Assembly (NCBI RefSeq): GCF_021729865.1
Contig: NZ_CP063400.1
Coordinates: forward strand, 4,588,001 to 4,652,000
DNA from: Hydrogenophaga sp. SL48
GTDB taxonomy: Bacteria; Pseudomonadota; Gammaproteobacteria; Burkholderiales; Burkholderiaceae_C
Reading direction: 5' to 3'
Length of the DNA stretch: 64,000 nt
Under the pieces are notes generated by a model. That model ran no database searches. It was not told the origin of the DNA and worked only from the letters and a program-made list of their open reading frames with translations. Shown in pieces: positions 16,866-25,602 of this stretch (position 1 is the first letter of the stretch; each line of letters opens with the position of its first letter). Position numbers and translations under genes: made by a program.

Positions 16866-17461
16866 TGGGCTTTCTCCCGACGGGTCGCCAGGCGCTGGCC
16901 GCGTTGCAGGTCCATGACCGCCAGCAGCACGAAGGTCAGCGCGGTCACGCCCAGGCCCACCAGCATCATCAGCCGCACCGGCCAGACCGGCGCCATGAAG
17001 TCGCCCAGCGCGCCCACGTACTCGCGCGAGGCGATGGACTCGATCAGCGAGGGCCAGGCGGCCCAGAGGATCACCGCCATCAGCAGCGCACCCAGCAAGT
17101 GGTAGAGCGCCTGCAGCCGCGCGGCCAGCACCGGCCGGTCGCGCTTGAGCCCGTCCAGCAGCATGTCGGCCCGCGTGAAGCGGCCGCAGCGCAGGGTGTC
17201 GGCCAGCTGCAGGAAGACGATGCCCACGATGGACAGCGACACCAGCTCGGTCACGCCGCGCACCGGCGCGTCGAAGCCGGTGCGCCCGACGATGTCGCTG
17301 TTGATCAGCAGCATCAGTCCGATGATGAGCAGCGTGCCCAGGGCGTTGAGTGCCTGGGTGAGGCGGTGCAGCCCGAAGGGCAGCGGCAGGTTGTAGGCGT
17401 CCTGGGGTGCGGCGTCCACGCGGGACACCACCCCGCCGGCGGCCGGCGTGGAAAGGCTCAT
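16862..17461 (-). CDS. TRAP transporter small permease (DctQ)
   Basis: This 199-residue protein has four predicted membrane helices. The family pattern starts with LGTLLIIGLMLLINSDIVGRTGFDAPVRGVTELVSLSIVGIVFLQLADTLR-type sequence near residues 37-90. It partners the large permease, overlapping it by four bases, and follows the binding protein gene by 20 bases. Its gene order P-Q-M is the usual one for these systems. Confidence 0.9.
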   Translation of the reverse strand: MSLSTPAAGGVVSRVDAAPQDAYNLPLPFGLHRLTQALNALGTLLIIGLMLLINSDIVGRTGFDAPVRGVTELVSLSIVGIVFLQLADTLRCGRFTRADMLLDGLKRDRPVLAARLQALYHLLGALLMAVILWAAWPSLIESIASREYVGALGDFMAPVWPVRLMMLVGLGVTALTFVLLAVMDLQRGQRLATRREKAQ

Positions 17462-17481
17462 GGGGGCTCCGGGGCGGGGGC

Positions 17482-18555
17482 TTACTTGACCGACCAGTCG
17501 CGCGGCAGCTGGGCACCGCTCTTCTTCAGGCCGTTCATGTAGGCCTTGAGGATCTCGGTGCCCGGGGCGCCCTTGCCCTGCAGGTCGGTGGCCCAGGTCT
17601 GTGCCACGTTGGGAATGGTGTCGGCCCAGCGCTGGCGCTCGGCGGCCGGCAGCTCACTCACGGTGGCGCCGGCGCCGGCCATCTTCTGCAGCAGCGCGTC
17701 GGCGGTGGAGCGCTGCGCCTCGGCAAAGCGCTTGTCGTATTCCAGGCCGACCTCGCGGAACACCTGCTGCACCTCGGGCGGCAGGCCGTCGAAGCGGCGC
17801 TTGTTCATCACCACGGCGCCCGCGTACATGGAGCCGAAGTTCACCTTGGTCACATAAGGTGCCACCTCGTGCAGCTTGGCGCCCCAGGCGCCGGTGCTGA
17901 AGGTGATGGCGCCGTTGGACACGCCCGACTTGATGTCCTCGTAGTAGGTCGGCAGCGAGCCGGCCACGGCGACCGCGCCGGTGTTCTTGATCCAGTTGGC
18001 CGAGGGGCCGGGCGCGCTGATCTTCTTGCCCTTGAGGTCGTCGATGGACTTGACAGGGAAGTTGGTCCAGAGGTGGTAGGTGTCCAGCGCCGTGCCGCCC
18101 AGGTAGACCAGACCGCTCTTGGTCCAGGTGTCGCCCATGGCCGGGATGCTCTTCTGCATGTCGGCCACGATGGTGCCGACCGCGCCCAGGTTGTCGGTCC
18201 CGAAGGGCGCGACGTAGCTCACGTTCTGCATCGGGAACTTGGCCGCCTCGAACAGCGTGCCGACGAAGCCGAAGTCGGCCACGCCGTCGGAAATGCCCTT
18301 GGACTCGCTGCCGATCTTGATCAGCGTGCCGCCCCAGGCCTTGGTCCATTCCACCTTGTGCTTGCCGCCGGCTGCGGCCAGGCGCTTGTCCACCTCGGGG
18401 ATGTAGAACTCGTCGAGCAGCTTGACCCACAGGAACACCGGCGGGTGGCCGCCCGCGGCGGTGAGCTTGATGGTCTGCTGCGCGTGCGCGCCGTGCAGGC
18501 CGCCGAGGGTGAGGGCCGATGCCAGCAAAGTGGCCTGGAAGATGCGACGTTTCAT
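17482..18555 (-). CDS. TRAP transporter substrate-binding protein (DctP family)
   Basis: This 357-residue periplasmic binding protein has a signal peptide ending near GAHAQ (about residue 25). The TRAP fold is marked by GGTLIKIGSESKGISDGVADFGFVG, the central SIDDLKGKKISAPGPSANWI and GSLPTYYEDIKSGVSNGAI. A conserved Arg that usually pairs with a substrate carboxylate is not at the usual position in KKISAPGPS, where Arg often occurs (KxRxP). That may point to an unusual ligand. Its start overlaps the stop of the tetR gene by four bases, so regulator and transporter are translated together. Confidence 0.9.
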   Translation of the reverse strand: MKRRIFQATLLASALTLGGLHGAHAQQTIKLTAAGGHPPVFLWVKLLDEFYIPEVDKRLAAAGGKHKVEWTKAWGGTLIKIGSESKGISDGVADFGFVGTLFEAAKFPMQNVSYVAPFGTDNLGAVGTIVADMQKSIPAMGDTWTKSGLVYLGGTALDTYHLWTNFPVKSIDDLKGKKISAPGPSANWIKNTGAVAVAGSLPTYYEDIKSGVSNGAITFSTGAWGAKLHEVAPYVTKVNFGSMYAGAVVMNKRRFDGLPPEVQQVFREVGLEYDKRFAEAQRSTADALLQKMAGAGATVSELPAAERQRWADTIPNVAQTWATDLQGKGAPGTEILKAYMNGLKKSGAQLPRDWSVK

Positions 18556-19277
18556 GTGTGTCTCCTACGGGATGGGGGGTGGTTTTTCTGGGGGGCTGGG
18601 ACAGGGGGAACGGGCAGGGCGGCGCGCAGGCCGCCCACGATGAATCGCACGAGCCGGTCGGCGGCCGCCGGGTCGCCGGCCAGGCTCTGCCCTTGCGACA
18701 GGCGGTGCACCCGGTCATCGACCAGGTGGTGCAACAAGGCGCCGAGCGCGAACTGGTAGGCCCAGGCCACATCGGCCAGGCTGGCGGTTTGAAAGACGGT
18801 GCGCAGGGCCTTGATGAAGCGGTGGGCCAGCGGGTCGAAGAACTCGCGCAGCACGCGGTCGGCCTCCTCGCTGCCATAGGCCAGCTCGCGGCCCACCAGC
18901 TGGGCGTAATAAAAGCCCTCTTCGCTGTGCCTCAGGCGGATCACCGGCCTCACGAAGGCCTCGATGATGCGGGTCAGCGTGTCGGGGTCGCCGGGGTCGC
19001 CCGAGGCGGCGTCCAGTGCGTTCAGGCGCTCTTCGATGGTCTGGTTCCAGTGCGCAAAGATGGCGTGGAACAGCTCGTGTTTGGGACCGTAGTAATAGCC
19101 CACCAGCGCGAGCGGCACGCCCGCCTCTTCGGCGATCTGGCGGATCGTCACGCCGTGATAACCGTGTTGCGCAAACAGCTTTTCTGCCGCCAGCAGGATG
19201 GCGTGCTGGCGGTCGGGTCTGGCCGCCCCGCGCGACGGCGCGGGTTTGGAGCGGGTGGGGGCGGGGCCGGTGACCAT
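18552..19277 (-). CDS. TetR/AcrR family transcriptional regulator
   Basis: This 241-residue regulator has an N-terminal helix-turn-helix at about residues 25-70 (ILLAAEKLFAQHGYHGVTIRQIAEEAGVPLALVGYYYGPKHELF), followed by a ligand domain ending in a TetR_C-like segment (YQFALGALLHHLVDDRVHRLS). It is the first gene of the TRAP-cyclase-fahA run and faces the acetoacetyl-CoA synthetase gene. Two tandem TTGAAC-N4-GTACAA palindromes lie between them. Autoregulation and control of both sides is the natural inference. Confidence 0.9.
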   Translation of the reverse strand: MVTGPAPTRSKPAPSRGAARPDRQHAILLAAEKLFAQHGYHGVTIRQIAEEAGVPLALVGYYYGPKHELFHAIFAHWNQTIEERLNALDAASGDPGDPDTLTRIIEAFVRPVIRLRHSEEGFYYAQLVGRELAYGSEEADRVLREFFDPLAHRFIKALRTVFQTASLADVAWAYQFALGALLHHLVDDRVHRLSQGQSLAGDPAAADRLVRFIVGGLRAALPVPPVPAPQKNHPPSRRRHT

Positions 19278-19285
19278 GGTCGGTA

Positions 19286-19322
19286 TTGAACGGTTGTACA
19301 AAAAACTTGAACATCCGTACAA
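19286..19322. promoter_or_regulatory. Tandem operator-like palindromes between tetR and acetoacetyl-CoA synthetase
   Basis: Two 16-base imperfect palindromes TTGAAC-N4-GTACAA occur at 19286-19301 and 19307-19322. Their starts are 21 bases apart, about two helix turns, and the flanking arms are identical in both. The position in the 105-base divergent gap suits a TetR-family dimer binding two sites on one face of the DNA. Confidence 0.6.
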
Positions 19323-19382
19323 ACCCTTGTGCGGAGCCGGCCGGCCACCCACCAGAATGGCGCATCCGAGGAAGCCGCCCGC

Positions 19383-21482
19383 ATGAACCCCACCGCGCCC
19401 CACGTCCCCCAGATCCGCCTGTACCAGGAGTGGCTGGCCCTTCACAAGGGCCTGCGCTTCGACAGCTACGACGCGCTCTGGCGCTGGTCCACCACCGAGC
19501 TCGACGCGTTCTGGCAGAGCATCTGGGACTACTTCGACCTGTGTTCGCCCACGCCGCACACGGCGGTGCTGGCGCGCAACGTGATGCCCGGCGCGACGTG
19601 GTTCCCGGGCGCGAAGTTCAACTACGCGCAGCAGGTGTTTCGCCACGTGAAGCCGGCGCACGACGCGGGCTTCAGCGCCATCGTGAGCCGCAACGAGAAG
19701 GGCCGCCACGTCGAGCTCTCGTGGCCCGAGCTGCGGCGCCAGGTCGCCTCGCTCGCGCTGCACCTGCAGGCCCAGGGCGTCGAGCCCGGCGACCGCGTGG
19801 CCGCCTACCTGCCCAACGTCCCCGAGACCATGGTCGCCTTCCTCGCGGTGGTGAGCATCGGCGGCGTGTGGAGCGTGTGCGCGCCCGACATGGGCACGAA
19901 CGCCGTGCTCGACCGCTTCCGGCAGATTCAGCCCGTGGTGCTGATCGCCTGCGACGGCGTGACCCACGGCGGCAAGGACTTCGACCGCCTGGGCGTGGTG
20001 GCCGAGCTGCGCGCGGCGCTGCCGACCGTGCGCCACGTGATCCTGCACACCAACCTCGCACAGGACCCGGCCGAGGTGGACCGTGCGCTGGAGACGGCCC
20101 AGCCTTGCGCCGCGTTCGGCACCGCGACCGCGCGCGACGACGCGGTGGTGCGGGCCTTCGAGCCGCTGTGGCTGCCCTTCGACCACCCGCTGTGGATCGT
20201 CTACAGCAGCGGCACCACCGGCCTGCCCAAGCCCATCGTGCACGGCCACGGCGGCACGGTGATCGTGGCGCTGGCGCTCAAGACCCTGCACAACGACGTG
20301 GGCTGCAGCTACGCGCCCAACAGCTGGGGCGAGCGTTTCCACTGGTACAGCTCGACCGGCTGGGTGATGTGGAACGCGCAGACCAGTGGCCTGCTCAACG
20401 GCACCACCTGCGTGATCTACGACGGCAACCCCGGCGGCCCCAAAGACCAGCCCGACTGGACCGTGCTCTGGCGTTTCGCCGCCGAGCAGCGCGTGAGCTT
20501 CTTCGGCGCGGGTGCGGCGTTTTTTGCCAACTGCCTGAAGGCGGGCGTGGACCTCTCGACCTGCGGCGACCTGTCGGCCGTGCGCGCGCTGGGCACGACC
20601 GGATCACCGCTGTCCGAAGAGGCGCAGAACTGGGGCACGGCCCAGTTCGCCGCCATCGCGAAGAACGAAGCGCAAAAGGACATCTGGTGGTGCAACATTT
20701 CAGGCGGAACGGATTTCGCCGGGGCCTTCATCGGCGGCAACCGCGAGCTGCCGCAGACGCCGGGGCGCATGCAGTGCCGCTTGCTGGGTTGCGCGGTCGA
20801 GTCGTGGAACGAGCAGGGCCAGCCCGTGATCGACGAGGTGGGCGAACTGGTCTGCGCGCAACCCATCCCGTCCATGCCGCTGTACTTCGTCGGCGACAAA
20901 GACAACCAGCGCCTGATCGGCAGCTACTTCGACACCTACCCGGCCGGCCACGGCCGCCAACCCGGTGGCGGTGACCTCGCCGCAGAGGCCGGCGCCGTCT
21001 GGCGCCACGGCGACTGGCTGCGCATCCACCCCGACGGCTCTTGCGTGATCTACGGCCGCTCCGACGCCACCATCAACCGCCACGGCCTGCGCATGGGCAC
21101 CAGCGAGCTGTACAGCGCGGTCGAGGCCCTGCCCGAGGTGCTGGACTCGATGGTGGTCGACCTCGAATACCTGGGCCGCGAAAGCTACATGCCCTTGTTC
21201 GTGGTGCTGCGCCCGGGGCTGGCGCTCGACGATGCCATGACCGCGAAGATCAACGGCGCCATCCGCACCGCGCTCTCGCCGCGCTTCCTGCCCAACGCCA
21301 TCTTTCAGGTCGCCGAGATCCCGCGCACCCTCTCGGGAAAGAAGCAGGAGCTGCCGATCAAGAAGCTCCTGCTCGGCCAGCCGCTGGACAAGGTGATCAA
21401 CCGGGAGGCCATGGCCAATCCCGGCTGCCTGGACTGGTACGTGGCATTCGCGCACCAGCGGGCCGGTGCTGCCCACGCCTGA
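19383..21482 (+). CDS. Acetoacetate--CoA ligase (acetoacetyl-CoA synthetase)
   Basis: This 699-residue adenylate-forming enzyme converts acetoacetate, ATP and CoA to acetoacetyl-CoA. The length and N-terminus (YQEWLALHKGLRFDSYDALWRWS), the segment WFPGAKFNYAQQVFRH, the P-loop YSSGTTGLPKPIVHGHGG, and HWYSSTGWVMWN are typical of acetoacetyl-CoA synthetases rather than acetyl-CoA synthetases. The catalytic Lys is in TLSGKKQELPIKKLLLG near the C-terminus. Start ATG 19383 is chosen because homology begins right behind it. It diverges from the tetR operon and would use the acetoacetate released by fumarylacetoacetase. Confidence 0.93.
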   Translation: MNPTAPHVPQIRLYQEWLALHKGLRFDSYDALWRWSTTELDAFWQSIWDYFDLCSPTPHTAVLARNVMPGATWFPGAKFNYAQQVFRHVKPAHDAGFSAIVSRNEKGRHVELSWPELRRQVASLALHLQAQGVEPGDRVAAYLPNVPETMVAFLAVVSIGGVWSVCAPDMGTNAVLDRFRQIQPVVLIACDGVTHGGKDFDRLGVVAELRAALPTVRHVILHTNLAQDPAEVDRALETAQPCAAFGTATARDDAVVRAFEPLWLPFDHPLWIVYSSGTTGLPKPIVHGHGGTVIVALALKTLHNDVGCSYAPNSWGERFHWYSSTGWVMWNAQTSGLLNGTTCVIYDGNPGGPKDQPDWTVLWRFAAEQRVSFFGAGAAFFANCLKAGVDLSTCGDLSAVRALGTTGSPLSEEAQNWGTAQFAAIAKNEAQKDIWWCNISGGTDFAGAFIGGNRELPQTPGRMQCRLLGCAVESWNEQGQPVIDEVGELVCAQPIPSMPLYFVGDKDNQRLIGSYFDTYPAGHGRQPGGGDLAAEAGAVWRHGDWLRIHPDGSCVIYGRSDATINRHGLRMGTSELYSAVEALPEVLDSMVVDLEYLGRESYMPLFVVLRPGLALDDAMTAKINGAIRTALSPRFLPNAIFQVAEIPRTLSGKKQELPIKKLLLGQPLDKVINREAMANPGCLDWYVAFAHQRAGAAHA

Positions 21483-21632
21483 AGTCCCCGGTTCGATGGG
21501 CCCTTACGGTCCTGAACATGTTGAAACGGTTTGATGCTGGTCAAGGCGCCCGCTTTGCAGAACACTTGCGGGTGATCGCGCTGTCATTCGCCCTGTCCGG
21601 CATGCAGCCGTCGATCAGATCGGGGGACTCAG

Positions 21633-21809
21633 ATGAACCGCGGTACTTCTTCTGTGCAGCCTGAAGGCTTGGTGGAGCCTCTGGACATTGACCTGGACAC
21701 CCTGGACCATGCGTTGATGGAGCTGCTGACGAGCGACTGGCAGACCCTGGACGACGGCGAGCCGCTGGACACGGCTGAGATGACCCAATGGGTCAGCCCG
21801 CCCGCCTGA
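21633..21809 (+). CDS. Possible small acidic protein (58 residues)
   Basis: This short open frame, beginning MNRGTSSVQPEG, has GGGGGA seven bases upstream of its ATG and encodes a strongly acidic, helix-prone product (LDIDLDTLDHALMELLTSDW, ending WVSPPA). It is the only coding candidate in the 391-base gap between the CoA ligase and the DUF1566 lipoprotein genes. There is no family resemblance I can name. Good start signals and biased composition support it weakly. Confidence 0.4.
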   Translation: MNRGTSSVQPEGLVEPLDIDLDTLDHALMELLTSDWQTLDDGEPLDTAEMTQWVSPPA

Positions 21810-21873
21810 GACGCCGTGGTGGGCGGGATCGAACCGCCCCCACGCGCGCGACGGGTGACGCGGCGCAGGGCTT

Positions 21874-23682
21874 TCAGGGATGGATGGATACCAGCCGCAA
21901 GGTGGAGGTGCCGCCCGCAAAACTGACGTAGCCGTCGATCGACTGGACGTAGAAGGTGTAGGCGGTGTTGTCGAGCCAGGGCGTGGACGACGTGTTGAGG
22001 CCGTTGTCGCCCGGAAAGAGCGTGGTGTCCAGGGCCGGAAGGTACCTGCCGTAGTCCGTGAGGCTGTTCAGTTCTTTGACGTTGGGCATGCGCCAGCCGG
22101 TCTGCGCCTTGGCATGGACCATCGCGGCCTCGAAGGAGAAGCTGCTCGCGGTGCCCGTGCAGGTGCTGCCGTTCCAGAACCGCCCTTGCTGGCACCGCCG
22201 CCAGGTCAGCCCTGTCTTGCGGTCCGTGACGGCGTTGTTGGCGCTGTCGCCTGGGTACGACCGGGTCGTGAGCAGGTGCCGCTGTCCTGTCCAGGGCGCG
22301 CCCCTGACCAGCCTGAGGTAGTTGGCTTCTGTGCGGGCGCGCCGAAAGATGGCTCCGTTGTAGAAGTTGACCACCCAGGCTTCCCCGGTCAGGTTCGGGT
22401 TGACGTTGGCGGTCCAGTAGTACGAGCCTTGCGTGTTGGGGAAGGCCGTGGTGGTGATCCTGAAGCCCGTGTCGCGACCATAGTCCACCAGCCCCTGCAG
22501 TTCCTCCACCGTGGGCAGGCGCCAGTCGTTGAAACCGCAGACCCGGAAGGCGTTGATGGTGACCACGTAGGTGCTTGCGTCGTTCGTGGTGTTGTTGCTC
22601 AGGTTGGTGTACTGCTTTTCCCCGGACCGGTAGGCCAGCGAAGAACCCTCCTTGCCCTCCCACATCAGGCCGGTCACGTTGTCTCTCACGCAACTGGTGA
22701 AGGGGTAGGTGGTGGCACCCGAGGTGACGCTGCTGTAGCTCATCGGGTTGACGGCGGCGCGGTGGCCGTCTTGTTGCGGATTGAGGTTGGTCGCGCCCGC
22801 GCTGGAGCAGGTGCCCAGCGTCAGGTTGCCCCCGCCGGGGTAGCACTGCGCGCCGGTGATGCCCGTGTGCGGCACGGCCGGTGTCTGCCAGTCGCTGCCC
22901 AGCACGTGATAGCCCACGCCCTCATAGCTGTACTGCGGCAGCGTGGCGATGATGTTGTCGCGTTCGGCGGCGCTGTTGCTGTAGAAGTGAAACCCCTTGC
23001 TGGCGTAAAAAAAGCGGTAGAGCGGCGTGTAGCCGGTGCCGGGCAAGGTGCTCGCGTGGTAGGCCACGCCTTCGTAGCTGAACTGCGGCAGCGTGGCCGC
23101 CACGTGGGCCCGCTCGGCCTCGCTGATGGTGTAGAAGTGCACGCCCGTGGCCGTGTTGTAGAACCGGTGCACGGGGCTCAGGCCGGGCACGGCCGTGCTG
23201 CTGGCGTGGAAGGCCGGGCCCTCGAAGCTCATGAACGGCAGCGTGGCCTGCGTATTGGCGCGCTCGGCCTCGCTGGTGGTGAAGAAGTGGGCGCTGGTGC
23301 GGGTGTTGAAGAAGCGGTAGACCGGCACGCGCGAGGCCGCGCTCTTGGCCGCGGGGCCCCCGATGCCCGCCTTTGTTTCGGCACCGCTGAGCGACGGGCC
23401 CTCGAACACGGGCGGCAGCACGCCCGTCCTGGCGATCTGCTCCAGCTCGGCGGTGTTCAGCCGCGCGCCTTCCTGCTGCCGTGCGACGGTGGCGGCCGGG
23501 GTGGAACCCGACGGGGGTGTCGAGGCGGCGTCGGCGGATCGGGTTTCGGGCGCCGCGTCGGACCCACCGCCGCACGCCACCAGCGCGCACAGTGAAAGGG
23601 CACACAGCCAGGGGGTGAAGCGGGAGCGCCCGCGCGCGGCGGGCGATGGGGGCGACATGGGTGTATCGAGGTGTGACGGCAT
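21874..23682 (-). CDS. DUF5648 triple-repeat / DUF1566 lipoprotein
   Basis: This surface or periplasmic lipoprotein of about 602 residues has lipobox LVAC (Cys37 from this start). Residues about 115-270 hold three tandem DUF5648-type units, each with the pattern YRFFNTxTxxHFYTxSxAERxxVxATLPxxxYEG. The C-terminal half carries two DUF1566/Lcl C-terminal domains (VTGLMWEGKEG...GFNDWRLPTVEELQGLVDYG and KTGLTWRRCQQG...GWRMPNVKELNSLTDYG). The start is uncertain: 23682 is preferred because a TAGCAT box lies seven bases upstream. ATGs at 23658 and 23718 are alternatives. It probably has an adhesion or surface role. Confidence 0.8.
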   Translation of the reverse strand: MPSHLDTPMSPPSPAARGRSRFTPWLCALSLCALVACGGGSDAAPETRSADAASTPPSGSTPAATVARQQEGARLNTAELEQIARTGVLPPVFEGPSLSGAETKAGIGGPAAKSAASRVPVYRFFNTRTSAHFFTTSEAERANTQATLPFMSFEGPAFHASSTAVPGLSPVHRFYNTATGVHFYTISEAERAHVAATLPQFSYEGVAYHASTLPGTGYTPLYRFFYASKGFHFYSNSAAERDNIIATLPQYSYEGVGYHVLGSDWQTPAVPHTGITGAQCYPGGGNLTLGTCSSAGATNLNPQQDGHRAAVNPMSYSSVTSGATTYPFTSCVRDNVTGLMWEGKEGSSLAYRSGEKQYTNLSNNTTNDASTYVVTINAFRVCGFNDWRLPTVEELQGLVDYGRDTGFRITTTAFPNTQGSYYWTANVNPNLTGEAWVVNFYNGAIFRRARTEANYLRLVRGAPWTGQRHLLTTRSYPGDSANNAVTDRKTGLTWRRCQQGRFWNGSTCTGTASSFSFEAAMVHAKAQTGWRMPNVKELNSLTDYGRYLPALDTTLFPGDNGLNTSSTPWLDNTAYTFYVQSIDGYVSFAGGTSTLRLVSIHP

Positions 23683-23689
23683 GCCACCG

Positions 23690-23695
23690 ATGCTA
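23690..23695 (-). promoter_or_regulatory. -10-like box TAGCAT close to the lipoprotein start
   Basis: On the minus strand TAGCAT is followed by seven bases and then ATG 23682. It shares the layout of five other genes here (TACAAT, TAGAAT, TAGAGT, CACAAT) and suggests a transcript without a leader. Confidence 0.35.
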
Positions 23696-23756
23696 GGGAA
23701 CCCCCTTGCTGGCGGCATCCTTCATGTGACGGACCCCACCCACCCCCGATGGCGAG

Positions 23757-24836
23757 TCACCCCTGCGGGAATGCCGCCATCAGCCGCACAAGGTCTTGCT
23801 GGCGGCGTGTGCCGGTCTTCTGCAGCAACGACGAGAGCTGGGTGCGCACCGTGCTCACCCCGATGCCGAGCGCGTGGGCGATCTGCTTGGGCGCCTGGTC
23901 TTCCAGCAGCAGCGAAAGCACCCGCTGTTCCGCCGGGGTCAGCCCGAACAGCCGGGCCGCCAGCGCCAGCGAGCCGCCATCGCGCTGCGTGTCGATCAGC
24001 CAGATCACCGCGCCGGGCCCGGGGCTGTGCGGCGAGCCGCCCACGGCGCGGTGGTTGGGCGTGGTCATCGCGTACAGCGACCCGTGGGCCGTGGCCAGGC
24101 GCTGCCCGGTGTGGTGGCCGCGGCGGGCCTGGCGGTCGAGTTGCTGCAACGTGGGAAACCAGGCGGGGTGCTGGCCCGACGGCGCGCGCAACAGGGCTTC
24201 GGCCCGCCGGTTGGCGAACTGCACGCGACCGTCTTCCCCCAGCAGCAGCACGCCCACCCCGATCTGGTCCAGGCCCGACTCGAACAGCGAGCGATCGGCG
24301 CGCGCGCGCAGCAGCTCGTGGTGCAGCGTCAGGCAGCGCTGCAGGTGCGGCACGGCCTTCTGCAGCGCCGCCTTGGCACCGCGGCCGAAGGCCCGGCGGT
24401 TCGGGCCGCGGTAGAACGAGAGCACGGTCTCGGGCACCGCCAGGGGGTGGTGGCCCTTGAAGAGCACGGTGCACAGCAGCCACTCCTGGCCCATGGGGCG
24501 CAGGAAGTCGTTGTAGAACAGCGACCGGCGCAGGCTGTCCTGCGGGGCCAGCATCTCGCCGCAGCCCACGAGGCCCGCCTCAAACAGACCGCGATCCCGC
24601 CCGCTGTGCGTCCACACGTCGTGCTGGTGGTAGTACTCACCGTAGGCCTTGGCGGTCTCGAAGTCGTACTGGTGGCCGTGCATCGGCAGGCTGTTGAACT
24701 GGTCGCCCGGGCTGAACAGCAGGCCCGAGTCGGCGTCCAGGGCCCGGGCCCATTGCCCCAGCAGGCCGTCCCAGCGCGAAGGGTCACCCACCGCCTCGTA
24801 GGCCTGCCGCAGCAGGGTGTTGTGGACGGTGGTCAT
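23757..24836 (-). CDS. LuxR-family transcriptional regulator
   Basis: This 359-residue regulator has a C-terminal LuxR/GerE helix-turn-helix (about residues 295-350: LTPAEQRVLSLLLEDQAPKQIAHALGIGVSTVRTQLSSLLQKTG). The N-terminal two thirds is a sensor region with a PAS-like segment around VGVLLLGEDGRVQFANRRAEALL (residues 195-217). Its ligand is unknown. It is transcribed toward the DUF1566 lipoprotein gene, which may be its target. The gap between them is 74 bases. Confidence 0.88.
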   Translation of the reverse strand: MTTVHNTLLRQAYEAVGDPSRWDGLLGQWARALDADSGLLFSPGDQFNSLPMHGHQYDFETAKAYGEYYHQHDVWTHSGRDRGLFEAGLVGCGEMLAPQDSLRRSLFYNDFLRPMGQEWLLCTVLFKGHHPLAVPETVLSFYRGPNRRAFGRGAKAALQKAVPHLQRCLTLHHELLRARADRSLFESGLDQIGVGVLLLGEDGRVQFANRRAEALLRAPSGQHPAWFPTLQQLDRQARRGHHTGQRLATAHGSLYAMTTPNHRAVGGSPHSPGPGAVIWLIDTQRDGGSLALAARLFGLTPAEQRVLSLLLEDQAPKQIAHALGIGVSTVRTQLSSLLQKTGTRRQQDLVRLMAAFPQG

Positions 24837-25002
24837 GCGACCGTGTGGCGTTCACCGCCGTGGGCGGCCAGCCGGTTCCATGCGCGGGTGAGGAGGGGGT
24901 GCAGGCAAACCACCGACGGCTTTCATTCAACTGAAGGATGTGCCGAATGTAACGCCGCCCTAGCATCCGGAGCCATCCAGAAACACCCTGCAGGAGCCTT
25001 GC

Positions 25003-25515
25003 ATGCTGTCCTTTCGAAGCGCCGCGCTGTCGCTGGCGTCTGTCCTGACGCTTCAGACCGCCTGGGCCGATCCGGCCCAGCCCATCGACCCCGAACGCCT
25101 CAAGGCGCTGCTGCCCGCCGCCTGGGCCGGCGTGGAGCGGCGCAACGTCGAGGCCGAGCGCAGCAACATGGGCGGCTACAAAAGCAGCACGGCCCAGGCG
25201 CACTACAAGGCCAGCGGGTCGGGTCGGCTCGAACTCGTGGTGCGGCTCGGCGACGAAGGCGCGTCCAGCGCCCAGATGTATGCCTACGGCGCCGACTACC
25301 TGAAGAAGGACGTGAAAAACGAGACCCAGAAGAGCCTGGTGCAGGGCGGCCGGCGCTTCCTGCTCACCAGCACCTCCGCCAAAAGCATGTTCATCGAAAC
25401 CCAGGTCGGCGGGCGCTGGAAGGTCAACGTCAACTGCATCGAAGCGACCGAAGCCCAGTGCGTGGACGCGCTGGGCAAGGTGGACTACGCGGGGCTGGAG
25501 AAGCTCAAGCCCTGA
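25003..25515 (+). CDS. Exported hypothetical protein
   Basis: This 170-residue protein has a signal peptide cleaved near QTAWA-DP (residue 22). The mature part alternates helices and strands (LELVVRLGDEGASS; KSMFIETQVGGRWKVNVNC) and ends with two Cys that could pair. RBS CAGGAG is well placed. I do not recognise a family. Similar proteins of about 170 residues with a metal-independent fold occur as singletons in relatives, by general impression only. It is an independent gene divergent from the LuxR regulator. Confidence 0.75.
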   Translation: MLSFRSAALSLASVLTLQTAWADPAQPIDPERLKALLPAAWAGVERRNVEAERSNMGGYKSSTAQAHYKASGSGRLELVVRLGDEGASSAQMYAYGADYLKKDVKNETQKSLVQGGRRFLLTSTSAKSMFIETQVGGRWKVNVNCIEATEAQCVDALGKVDYAGLEKLKP

Positions 25516-25602
25516 GGGGCGGGGAGGGTCGCGCGGGCGCGCGGCGGCGAGGCTGGGCCAGGCCGCGTAGCATGCGCGTCTCCCCATCTTTCCAAGACAT
25601 CC

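Noticed and set aside
13179..17105. Very long plus-strand frame opposite the TRAP and fumarylacetoacetase genes
   Set aside because: The translation is His/Arg/Gly-rich with no domain, and the opposite strand encodes well-known proteins throughout.
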